This document shows positions 1 to 7,463 of a DNA stretch of 64,000 bases, one piece after another (the stretch's first letter is position 1; each line of letters begins with the position of its first letter). Source of the stretch: Micromonospora parva (GTDB lineage Bacteria; Actinomycetota; Actinomycetes; Mycobacteriales; Micromonosporaceae). A program made the translations under genes and the position numbers. The notes under the pieces are model-generated. The model did no database searches. It saw nothing but the letters and a program-made list of their open reading frames with translations, and was not told the DNA's origin. The stretch is taken from assembly GCF_000718515.1 (NCBI RefSeq), contig NZ_JNZS01000003.1, positions 259,703-323,702 on the forward strand. The letters run 5' to 3'.

Positions 1-1
1 C

Positions 2-646
2 CTGCTCGAGCAGGCACACCACGACGGTCCGCTCGACAGCGGGATCATCCCGGCGACGGAGTACGCGGCCGGCCCGCTATCGCATCTGCTGGCCGCGCGC
101 CGCCGCCAGCCCATCGCCGATCAAAAGCCGAACCCTTTCGCCGAGCTGGCCGGGCGCTATCCGCGTGCGTGGGCGTGTCTGGACGCGCTGACCGACACCT
201 TCGCCGACGGCGGTCGCGGTCCACTGCGCCTGCCCTCGGCACCCACACCCAGCCTGCCTTCTGGCGACGAGGTAGTCACGGCACCACCGTCCGGCGACGA
301 CACGGTGACCCTGTTCAGCGCGATCGACCCGCGCTTCGACCAAGGTCTGGTGAACCTGCTCAGGAAGGCCACCGAAGGCGATCTCGTACTGTGCACATCG
401 GCGCTGAGCCGGTACTCGCGCAACAGCGAGAAACTGCACCGCATCCTCGAATTCCTCCTCGCGCACAGGGCCACAATCCTGACCACCAACTATCTGATCC
501 GCCACACCGACGTCTGGGTCCGCCGGGGCGCGCTCGTCAAACCAGACAGCAGCAAGCCCTTCGCCGGCGCGCTCGACACCCAGGGACTGGCCGGCACTCA
601 CCGGAAGATAGCCGAGAGCGTCGCCGCGCAGCGCGGTCTGCGCTGA
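2..646 (+). CDS. Partial recombinase-like protein, C-terminal part only
   Basis: An open frame enters from the left edge and ends at the TGA at 644-646, so about 214 C-terminal residues are visible and the start is outside the window. The first ~100 residues are Pro/Asp-rich and linker-like. From about nucleotide 305 the product reads like the middle of a serine-recombinase catalytic domain: an L-S-R-Y-S-R-N stretch followed by a helix and a 'hRATILTTNYLI' strand resembles the conserved arginine region of resolvases. The usual C-terminal DNA-binding part is missing, since the protein ends 45 residues later. It lies inside the element integrated at the tRNA-Leu gene and is probably cargo or a decayed recombinase. 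The family call is tentative; the open frame itself is well supported by codon use. Confidence 0.5.
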   Translation: MLEQAHHDGPLDSGIIPATEYAAGPLSHLLAARRRQPIADQKPNPFAELAGRYPRAWACLDALTDTFADGGRGPLRLPSAPTPSLPSGDEVVTAPPSGDDTVTLFSAIDPRFDQGLVNLLRKATEGDLVLCTSALSRYSRNSEKLHRILEFLLAHRATILTTNYLIRHTDVWVRRGALVKPDSSKPFAGALDTQGLAGTHRKIAESVAAQRGLR

Positions 647-1074
647 CTCCATCAGGCGGTCGCGCGTCGGCTTCAACGCGTCGTTGATCAACTTCGGATG
701 CCGACGTTTTCCGGAGTTATCGAAAGGGGTGCAGCTGTCCGCTAATGCCTGCAAGAGCGGTGACAACGAGCCAGCCCCGGACCATCGTCGTCATGCGTCA
801 CTGACCTCGGCTTCGGCGGTGACGGTCGCCTTGGCGGCGACGGGATCCAGGATGTCACCCAGCCACGGTAGGCAGCTCACGACCGACCGATGCTGCGACC
901 AGCAGCCGATGAGTCGGCCACCGCGTTGCCAAGTGCCACACCGACTGCTGCTCACGAATGGCCTTGCGCCCCTTGGACCACGGGCAAGCCACACCAGGAA
1001 GATGCACGTCGCCAACGTGGCAGATCAAGGACACTCCTTATCGTCGGAGCTTCGCAAGTTTGCGTCCATCGCCC
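647..1074. other. Gene-poor gap inside the integrated element
   Basis: I see no convincing gene in these 428 bases. Open frames exist on both strands, but none has a good ribosome binding site or a recognisable product. A minus-strand frame over 646-766 gives protein-like text (GKRRHPKLINDALKP) and could be the relic of a decayed gene. GC content looks lower here than in the chromosomal part, as expected for element DNA. Confidence 0.4.
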
Positions 1075-1416
1075 ATGATGGACGTCGTGTCCAAACGACA
1101 GATGATCGCCTGCGCGCTCCTTCTGATGATCGTTGTCTCGCTAGTAATGATCTTTAGTGGGAGCCTCGACGGCGCGGCGGCCTGGGCAAACATCATCGCG
1201 TTACCGGTAGCGATCGTCGGCATGATCTTGACGATTCGAAGCGCCAGCGGCTCGGCACCCTCGTCTGGCGCTCAGCATCGGGACAGCTTGAGCGGTCCGG
1301 CGAAGTCGGGCAGAGCTAGCCCCGTGGTCAACCAGGTCGGGTTCAGTAGCGGGCGTCAGGCCAACGTCGCGGGCGACTACTTCGAGCGAGGCCATGATGA
1401 CCGCGAGGGCAGGTAA
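1075..1416 (+). CDS. Small membrane protein with two predicted helices and a C-terminal RQANV-G-Y motif
   Basis: About 113 residues if started at the ATG at 1075; the ATG at 1078 is equally possible. Residues ~8-27 and ~35-52 are strongly hydrophobic and predict two membrane helices joined by a short Gly/Asp loop. The remaining ~60 residues are polar and end with GRQANVAGDYFERG. The same motif, as GERQANVKGSYYEGN, opens the next gene, which begins only two bases after this stop, so the two are almost certainly co-transcribed and functionally linked. I do not recognise a family. Short N/G/Y repeats of this general look occur in actinobacterial multi-domain signalling and conflict proteins, but that is only an analogy. 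The gene lies in the tRNA-Leu element. Confidence 0.6.
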   Translation: MMDVVSKRQMIACALLLMIVVSLVMIFSGSLDGAAAWANIIALPVAIVGMILTIRSASGSAPSSGAQHRDSLSGPAKSGRASPVVNQVGFSSGRQANVAGDYFERGHDDREGR

Positions 1417-1418
1417 GC

Positions 1419-2426
1419 ATGGTAGATCGGCAAACTGGCGTTGGTGGCGAACGTCAGGCCAACGTCAAGGGGTCCTACTACGAAGGGAACGTCGATAAGA
1501 GCACCCACACGCATCACCATCGTCACTATGGAACCAGAGCGAATGTCGACCTCAGAGAAGATGAGGCAACAGAGTCTGGCTCCGGAGGTGGCGCGGCAGC
1601 AGCCGCGGGTGGTGGCGGACTGGGCGTCGTCGTCGTTCTTGCTGTCTTGGGCTACTTCATCTTCGGCGGAGATGAGCCGTTCCCTGCGACGTCAGATCCC
1701 TGGCCGGCTGAGGTGAAGCAGGAGGCCGTGGTCGCGGCTGCAGGTAGCTGGCTCGACAAATGCGCGAAGTCACCGTCTGCGACCCCCGCCAATTGCCCGC
1801 AATCCATCGTCGAGACCTCGGACGTCTCCAAGGTCCGATGGGCCTTCTACGGCAACCCTCTGGAAGCTGCGGTCATTCACTACACCGAAGCGGAGAGCCG
1901 CTTCGACATGCTCGGGACCGTCATGGTGACGGCGGACTACAACGCTTCAAAGGAGCTACGCCGCGTCGTGACGCCGGCGAAGTACTGGGCCAAGGTGAAG
2001 TGGGTCGATGGGAGACTTGACGTCCAGGAGATCAAGGAGCACTCGGCCATAGGCGACCCCGGTGTAGTGAAGCAGGATCCCAAGGTGCCTTGGGAGCTGG
2101 TCGCCGCGAAGCTGAGCGAGGCTTTCACACGATGCGTGCGAGACGCCAAGTCGGCTATGCCGGCTGGATGCCCCGAATGGAGTCCGCCGTCGGGCGCCGA
2201 GAAGGTCAAGTGGTCTTCCACGGGTGATCCACTTCTGACCGCGCGTGCCACCTTCGATCCGAAGTTTGCGATCTACCGCGTCAAGGGCACGTACGAGCTG
2301 GCCGTCCGCTACACCTGGCTCGGAACCACGAAGACCGACACCCGGAATCCCACCTATGAGGCTTGGATCGCTCCAACAGCGGCAGGGCCTGTCGTGCTCC
2401 AGATCAAGGACGCGACCACCGTCTAG
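1419..2426 (+). CDS. Membrane-anchored protein with N-terminal RQANV motif, His-rich stretch and duplicated extracellular domain
   Basis: 335 residues, start ATG two bases after the preceding stop. Residues ~10-25 hold the motif shared with the upstream gene; ~29-37 is a His-rich patch (HTHHHRHYG). A Gly/Ala linker leads to one membrane helix at ~66-82. The C-terminal ~250 residues look like two copies of one domain: each has a cysteine pair in a C-x(n)-P-A-x-C-P setting (around 115-126 and 230-241), then a V-[RK]-W strand, a G-[ND]-P-L turn and a strand ending in Y. With cytoplasmic motif, single helix and external cysteine-stabilised repeats, a sensor or anchoring role is plausible, but no family is recognised. 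Part of the integrated element's cargo. Confidence 0.7.
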   Translation: MVDRQTGVGGERQANVKGSYYEGNVDKSTHTHHHRHYGTRANVDLREDEATESGSGGGAAAAAGGGGLGVVVVLAVLGYFIFGGDEPFPATSDPWPAEVKQEAVVAAAGSWLDKCAKSPSATPANCPQSIVETSDVSKVRWAFYGNPLEAAVIHYTEAESRFDMLGTVMVTADYNASKELRRVVTPAKYWAKVKWVDGRLDVQEIKEHSAIGDPGVVKQDPKVPWELVAAKLSEAFTRCVRDAKSAMPAGCPEWSPPSGAEKVKWSSTGDPLLTARATFDPKFAIYRVKGTYELAVRYTWLGTTKTDTRNPTYEAWIAPTAAGPVVLQIKDATTV

Positions 2427-2435
2427 GTCTGATCA

Positions 2436-3458
2436 TCATCTTAGGACGCTCTCACCTACGGCCAGTGGGTGTGGCTGACCGGTGAAGGCTGCCAGGGCGG
2501 TAGCGACAGCGTGCAGGTCGGCCTTGATATAGGTGGTGGTGGCGGGTCCTCGGCGGTCCGTGTGTCCGGCGTAGGCGCGGGCCACACCGTAGCCGAAGTG
2601 CCGCTCGACCCAGGTCAGGGTGGTGTGGCGCAGCCAGTACATGGTGATTCCCTGGGCGGCGACCCACGGTAGCCGCCGGCCGATGCGGGCCCACAGTAGG
2701 TCGTAGCGCCGGTAGGTGGCGGGTTGGCCGTTACGGTAGCGAAGCAGCGCGTCGGTGGGCGTGACGGCGCCGCGGGCCTGGGCGTGCTCGCTGAGACGAG
2801 CGGCGAGCATCGGCGTGATGGGCTGCCACCGCTGCGTGCCACCCTTCTCCGACAGGCGGATCAGCGCGTGGTCGGTGTCCAGGTCGATCAGGCGCAGCGC
2901 CAGGGCGCCGCCGCGCCGGCAGGCAGTTTCGGTGTGCAGGCGCAGCAGTAGGGCGTCGAGCACGATGTCGTTACCGCCGCTGCGGGCGGCGGCGTTGATG
3001 TCGGCCAGTTCGTCGGGGGTGAGGGCGCGGCGTGTGTTGGGCAGCCGACGGGGTTTGCGAACCCGGTGGGCAGGGCTGTCCACGACGGTGAGGTAGCCGT
3101 CGGCAATGGCGCGATTGTAGAAGGCGCGGGCGGCGGCGATGAGGTGCTCGCCGGCGTGCCGGCCGTTTCGGGAGTTGCGGCGAGGGCGGGCGTCTGCGGC
3201 GGCCTGTCGCATGAGGGCTTCGATGTCGCTGGCCCGCACCGCATCGATACGCCACTCGCCGAGGGCAGCGGCCATGCGTCGCCAGGAGCTGCCGTAGGTG
3301 CGTCGGGTGCCCGGGCTCGCCGCGGCGACCACAGCAGGAAGGTACTCGGCGACTGTCGGCATGGCAGGCCGGTTACTGCCGGTGAGGTCGGCGGCGGTGA
3401 GGCCGAGGTGCTCGAGGAGCGCTCGGGCGGTGGCGACACGATCGGGACCGGTGGTCAT
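2436..3458 (-). CDS. Tyrosine recombinase (phage/ICE-type integrase)
   Basis: 340 residues. A SAM-like core-binding domain occupies ~35-125 and the catalytic domain ~150-315. Visible catalytic residues are Arg in the TACRRGG motif (~181), Lys of SEKGG (~205), the Arg of YWLRHTT (277), His of AGHTD (299) and the nucleophilic Tyr of TTYIKAD (310). The box II histidine that usually reads HxLRH is tyrosine here (YWLRH), a tolerated but less common variant. The ATG start is fixed by a four-base ATGA overlap with the upstream AbrB-like gene; a longer frame upstream is Arg/Pro-rich and antisense-like. The gene lies about 0.6 kb from the 3' end of tRNA-Leu, the usual place for the integrase of a tRNA-targeted element, so it most likely mediates integration and excision there. 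Confidence 0.92.
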   Translation of the reverse strand: MTTGPDRVATARALLEHLGLTAADLTGSNRPAMPTVAEYLPAVVAAASPGTRRTYGSSWRRMAAALGEWRIDAVRASDIEALMRQAAADARPRRNSRNGRHAGEHLIAAARAFYNRAIADGYLTVVDSPAHRVRKPRRLPNTRRALTPDELADINAAARSGGNDIVLDALLLRLHTETACRRGGALALRLIDLDTDHALIRLSEKGGTQRWQPITPMLAARLSEHAQARGAVTPTDALLRYRNGQPATYRRYDLLWARIGRRLPWVAAQGITMYWLRHTTLTWVERHFGYGVARAYAGHTDRRGPATTTYIKADLHAVATALAAFTGQPHPLAVGESVLR

Positions 3459-3931
3459 GAGGGCTTTGCGAGGATGCGGGCGTGCAGGTCGGCCAGGACC
3501 GCAGTGATGGTGTTTGAGGGGTGCACGACGATGCGGTTCTGGCGGGGCAGGGCGGCCAGCAGCACGGGTTCGCCGGTGGCGATGCCGCACAAATGTCGGG
3601 CGGCGGCCGGTAGGGGCAGCTCCTTGCGAGCACCAACGACGCGCGCGCCATCGACGGCCGGGGTGATCAGGATTGCGCCGGTCACGACGTCGACGTGCAG
3701 CGTGAGGCCCGGTATCCAGTCCAAGGCCCGCAGCAGCGCGCGAGCGGTGACCCGGCCGGCGGCGTCGGGTCGGGCCACGTCGAACAGCACGCCATCGCCC
3801 GTGCGGGCGGCGGGCGCGGGCAGTGTCGGCAGCGGCGCCGGCTCCGGCGATGCGACCGGCAGTGGGGTGGGAACGAGCGCCTCGACGAGCTGCTCGTCGC
3901 GCCAACGAGGGCGCGGGCGATCACGACTCAC
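3455..3931 (-). CDS. AbrB/SpoVT-like DNA-binding protein upstream of the integrase
   Basis: 158 residues, GTG start. After a Pro/Ala-rich N-terminus (1-48), residues ~50-155 carry a pattern seen in actinobacterial AbrB/MazE-type proteins: 'DAAGRVTARALLRALDW-PG', then a strand pair, 'LPLPAAARHLCGI-GEPVLLAALP', and a final 'IVVHP' strand. Such proteins bind DNA as swapped-hairpin dimers. The stop codon overlaps the integrase start by four bases, so the pair is translationally coupled and it may control integrase expression or act as a recombination directionality or partner factor. That role is inference. The distance to tRNA-Leu is only ~140 bp, which would contain the att site and its promoter. 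Confidence 0.7.
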   Translation of the reverse strand: MSRDRPRPRWRDEQLVEALVPTPLPVASPEPAPLPTLPAPAARTGDGVLFDVARPDAAGRVTARALLRALDWIPGLTLHVDVVTGAILITPAVDGARVVGARKELPLPAAARHLCGIATGEPVLLAALPRQNRIVVHPSNTITAVLADLHARILAKPS

Positions 3932-4027
3932 CCGACCCCCGCCAGCGGGGCGGCAAGGGTGTCAGCGCAGGTAGCACCGACTCCCGGGAGACGGTGCGCA
4001 CATATGATCCGTCGCAGGTCGCGTTCC

Positions 4028-4056
4028 CCGCGCGAGAGGAAGTTGATCTCGCGCGG
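4028..4056. terminator. Perfect 10-bp inverted repeat next to the tRNA-Leu 3' end
   Basis: Arms at 4028-4037 and 4047-4056 (CCGCGCGAGA / TCTCGCGCGG) are perfect complements around a 9-base loop. It sits 15 bases beyond the tRNA-Leu 3' end in the direction of tRNA transcription, so a factor-independent terminator without a T-tract is the simplest reading. Because it also lies between the att site and the AbrB-like/integrase operon, an operator or recombinase arm site is possible. Confidence 0.5.
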
Positions 4057-4070
4057 ATATCCACGAACTC

Positions 4071-4157
4071 TGGTGTCCGAGGGGGGACTTGAACCCCCAC
4101 GCCCTATACGGGCACTAGCACCTCAAGCTAGCGCGTCTGCCATTCCGCCACCCGGAC
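4071..4157 (-). tRNA. tRNA-Leu (anticodon GAG)
   Basis: The minus strand folds as a class II tRNA: acceptor GTCCGGG pairs with CTCGGAC (one G-T pair), anticodon loop CTTGAGG between CTAGC and GCTAG arms, a long variable arm GCCCG/GGGC, and a T-arm GGGGG-TTCAAGT-CCCCC. The anticodon is GAG. The 3' CCA is encoded (4071-4073). The integrase operon lies just past its 3' end, which is the usual target of tyrosine integrases; the gene remains intact, as expected when the element restores the 3' end. Confidence 0.95.
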
Positions 4158-4388
4158 CTACACGTTCAGCCTACCTCGCCGACCAGATGATCTTTCCATC
4201 CGGTGGTCGGCACGGCGGGCCGCACGGGGAGTTACTGTACACGCCGCTCGTGGATCATGCACATCGCCTTCCGGCACCTCTCCCCCGGTGCTTCCGCCGC
4301 TGCTCAAGCCGCCTCAAACGGCGCGGCGACACACGGTCGAGGCGTGTCCGGGTAGCGTCCGGCAGCCCTCTGACGGCAGCATTGCCAC

Positions 4389-7244
4389 GTGCCCCATCCC
4401 TCCCCCTTGGCAGCCGCCCAGCACCGAGCCCTCGCCCTGCGCGCCGCGGGCGACCTCAGCGCCGCCCGGCACCTGCTCGCGGAGGCCGTCGAATCCGCTC
4501 CTCCGCCGTACGGTGACGATCATCCGGAGGTGCTGCACACCGCGCACCTGCTGGCGCGGTTGCACCGGGAGGGGGACGACCCGCCGGCTGCCCGCCGGGT
4601 GTTGGAGGAGGCGTTCGCGGCGGGCGAGCGGCGCTGGGAGCACTCGGATCCGCTGATGCTCGCGCTCGCCTTCGAGTTGGCGGAGGTGGCGGAGGAGTTG
4701 GGCAACCGGCACGAGGCCCGCCGCAACTACACGCGCGTGGCCACCGCCGGGCCCGCCGTGCTCGGTGAGAACCACCCGGCGGTACGAGCGGCCCGCGACT
4801 ATCTCGGCCCGCCCGCGTCGACGTCGGGCGAGCAGCACCCCGCGCGAACGTCCGGCCCGGTTCCGGTCGCCCCGGCGGGCGAGCCGGGTGCCCGGTCGGC
4901 GCTCACCGGCCCGACCCTGTCGCTGGCGACCCTCGCCGCGATGCGGCCCTCGGCGGGCGGTCCGCCGCCGGCCGTCTCACCCTGGGCGCCGCCGCAACCG
5001 CCGGCCGCACCCCCACCAACCCCTCCGGCGGTACGCGCACCCGCCGCACCCTCGTCGCCCCGCAACGCCGTCCCAGCGCCTCGGGCGATGCCCGTTCAGC
5101 CGGCAGCCTCCTCGACCCGGCCGACGCAGCCCGGCCCGCCGACGGCCGCACCCAGACCTGCGGCGACGCCAATTCCACCCGCTGACGAGCAACAGTCAGC
5201 GACCGCGATGTCGCTTGGCTCACGCTCCAGCGGGCAGTCACCCACGAATGCGCCACCTCCGGTTCAACGCGCCGACGAGTATCCGTCCGCACCGTCCCGG
5301 TCAACGGTCGACCCGACGCCCCGGCCCAGGGCTGAGGGCCAGCCGACAACGCCGGCCGGGCAGCGACCACCACACGCACCGCCAGCCGGGCCAACCGTGG
5401 CACCACGTCAGCGGGTGGGTGACCAGGCGACTCCGCCGGTTGCTGACGTGCCACCACCCCCACCGACCGCCGCACCGGTGGTGCCGGCACCTCGCTGGGA
5501 CAACCCCACGATCCAGGTACGGCAGATCGAACCGCTGCTCGCCGAGGAGGCCGCCCGAGTCGCCGCCGGGCCAACCGCACCGGGCGATTCGCACAAGGTG
5601 TCCGACACCGAGGCGACGCTGCCGGGTAGGGCCGCCCCGGCCGTCGACCATCCGGGGCCGGCCTACCCGCCGAGCGGACCACCTACCCAGCCTGTCAGCG
5701 CACCCCCGGTGACCCCGCATCCGATCTCCGCGCCACCCAGCCAGCCGCACCCGGTCTCCGGGCCGCCGGCCCACCCATACCCGGTCTCCGCACCCCCCGG
5801 CTACGACCAGCCCGTCTCCGCACCACCCGGACACACCTACCCGGTCTCCGCACCCCCCGGCTACGGCCAACCCGTCTCCGCACCACCCGGACACACCTAC
5901 CCGGTCTCCGGGCCGCCGGCCCACCCATACCCGGCCTCCGCACCACCCGGCTACGGCCAACCCGTCTCCGCACCACCCGGACACACCTACCCGGTCTCCG
6001 CACCACCCGGTTACGGGCAACCCGGGTTCGGGCAGCCTGTCTCCGGGCCGCCTTACGGGCCACCCGTCTCCGCGCCTCCGGTGAGCGCGCCACCCGTGCC
6101 GCCCTGGGGGTTGACCGCACCGCCCTGGAGCAGCAGCGCCCCACCGCAGCCTCTGCCGACTCCCGCTGCCGACCCCACCGACCCGCCCGCGACGCGCAAT
6201 CAGCCCGCGACCGCCGCACAGGCCACGACCGCCGCACAGGGCATGACCGTCGGACAGGCCATGACCGCCGGACAGCCCGCGACCGCCGCACAGGGGACGG
6301 CGGCCGGACCGGGCACGGCGGCCGGACAGACCATGATGGACGCGGGTGGCACCGGTGCGGACGGTGACCCCGGGCTGGGCATCCTCGACGCCCCGGCAGC
6401 GTCGAGCCGGCAGACCGGGGGTGCGCTGTCCGACCAGACCGTGGTGTTCCCGTCGCCCGGCGGGCCGTCCAGTCCGGGCTGGCCCGAAGCCGCCCCGCCC
6501 GCCCCGCTGGCCGCGCAGACGAAGCCCACCGCCGCGCCGACGAACGTCACCGGAGCCTCCCCAGCAGACCCGAGCATCGCTCAGGCGAGACCCTTCACGC
6601 AGCCGGCCTGGTCACCGAGCGCCGGCCCGAGGCCGCCGGCCGCGCCGCCACCGGTGCAGCAGTACCACCATCAGCCGACCCAGGCGCCGTACCCGATTCA
6701 GGACCAGTACCAGGCGCCGTACCCGGGTCAGCAGTACCACCCGCCGGCGTACGCCGATGATGGTGGGTCGACGGGCCGCAACCGGGCGGCGCTGATCGGT
6801 GCGGTGGTGGCGGCCGGGGTGGCCGTCGTGGCGGTGGCGGGTCTGGGCGCGGTGGTGCTGACCCGTGACGACCCGCCGCCGGCCGCGACCCCGACGACGG
6901 CGGCGACGCAGGCGCCGACGGCGGCCGGGCCGGCACCGGGTGACCTGAAGCTACGGGACGATTCGACCACGATCACGTTGACCTGGACGGACCCGACCGG
7001 TGGTGCGGTGCCGTTCATGGTCGCCGCCGGTCGGGCCGGGCAGGCGTTGGGGGTGATCGCCACCGTGGACCCGGGCCGGACCAGCTACACGGTCAACGGG
7101 CTGAACTCTCGGGTGGATCACTGTTTCACCGTGTTGGCGGTCTACTCCACTGACAGCTTTGCGACTTCCGGGCAGGTCTGCACGGCGCGGGAGCGGCGAC
7201 CCACGCCGACCGGGTCGCCCTCCGGCCGACCGTCGCCGCGCTGA
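4389..7244 (+). CDS. Large TPR / Pro-rich / single-pass FN3 membrane protein
   Basis: 951 residues from a GTG. Residues 1-135 are helical tetratricopeptide-like repeats (AAGDLSAARHLLAEAVE..., HPEVLHTAHLLARLH). Residues ~140-795 are a very long Pro/Ala/Gln-rich region, including nine in-phase decapeptide repeats at ~449-538 and TAAQ/TAGQ-type repeats at ~605-645. One membrane helix follows at ~799-822, then a fibronectin type III domain (~850-935). A cytoplasmic TPR, extended linker, membrane anchor and external FN3 module suggest a scaffold linking cytoplasmic partners to the envelope. It precedes, in the same direction, an FN3 protein and the MoxR-DUF58-TgpA set, with a 219-bp gap. Function is not known; the domain reading is what can be supported. 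Confidence 0.8.
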   Translation: MPHPSPLAAAQHRALALRAAGDLSAARHLLAEAVESAPPPYGDDHPEVLHTAHLLARLHREGDDPPAARRVLEEAFAAGERRWEHSDPLMLALAFELAEVAEELGNRHEARRNYTRVATAGPAVLGENHPAVRAARDYLGPPASTSGEQHPARTSGPVPVAPAGEPGARSALTGPTLSLATLAAMRPSAGGPPPAVSPWAPPQPPAAPPPTPPAVRAPAAPSSPRNAVPAPRAMPVQPAASSTRPTQPGPPTAAPRPAATPIPPADEQQSATAMSLGSRSSGQSPTNAPPPVQRADEYPSAPSRSTVDPTPRPRAEGQPTTPAGQRPPHAPPAGPTVAPRQRVGDQATPPVADVPPPPPTAAPVVPAPRWDNPTIQVRQIEPLLAEEAARVAAGPTAPGDSHKVSDTEATLPGRAAPAVDHPGPAYPPSGPPTQPVSAPPVTPHPISAPPSQPHPVSGPPAHPYPVSAPPGYDQPVSAPPGHTYPVSAPPGYGQPVSAPPGHTYPVSGPPAHPYPASAPPGYGQPVSAPPGHTYPVSAPPGYGQPGFGQPVSGPPYGPPVSAPPVSAPPVPPWGLTAPPWSSSAPPQPLPTPAADPTDPPATRNQPATAAQATTAAQGMTVGQAMTAGQPATAAQGTAAGPGTAAGQTMMDAGGTGADGDPGLGILDAPAASSRQTGGALSDQTVVFPSPGGPSSPGWPEAAPPAPLAAQTKPTAAPTNVTGASPADPSIAQARPFTQPAWSPSAGPRPPAAPPPVQQYHHQPTQAPYPIQDQYQAPYPGQQYHPPAYADDGGSTGRNRAALIGAVVAAGVAVVAVAGLGAVVLTRDDPPPAATPTTAATQAPTAAGPAPGDLKLRDDSTTITLTWTDPTGGAVPFMVAAGRAGQALGVIATVDPGRTSYTVNGLNSRVDHCFTVLAVYSTDSFATSGQVCTARERRPTPTGSPSGRPSPR
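5733..6002 (+). repeat. Nine tandem 30-bp coding repeats (PPGxxxPVSA)
   Basis: Nine in-phase 30-base units encode alternating decapeptides such as PPGYGQPVSA, PPGHTYPVSA and PPAHPYPVSG, with a longer variant unit following to 6047. Several units are nearly identical at DNA level, so the tract should be prone to copy-number change by slippage or recombination. It lies in the Pro-rich linker of the TPR/FN3 protein. It is coding, not a CRISPR array: units abut with no spacers. Confidence 0.9.
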
Positions 7245-7463
7245 ATCGAGCAGGGAACCGCGCTGAGCCGAGCGGGAAACCGCGCCGAGTCGCGCCGGGA
7301 ACCCGGCTGAGCTGGACGTCCACAACGCACACGCTCGGTATCCACAGGGGTGACAGTGCGGGTTCCCCCGCCACCACCAGCGCCATATGATGGCACCCGG
7401 CTCAGGGGAGGGGTCGCCGCGAGGCGCACGCCACCTGCCACGACTCACGGGAGGCAGCCGGCT

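Noticed and set aside
684..1157. A 157-codon plus-strand frame in the element gap
   Set aside because: Low-complexity product without domain, no ribosome binding site, and it overlaps the better-supported small membrane protein.
4071..4130. Searching for a second att copy of the tRNA-Leu 3' end within the window
   Set aside because: No repeat of the T-arm/acceptor end was seen elsewhere by eye; the distal site is presumed to be outside.
5733..6002. Regularly spaced repeats as a CRISPR array
   Set aside because: Repeats abut in frame and encode decapeptides; there are no spacers or cas genes.
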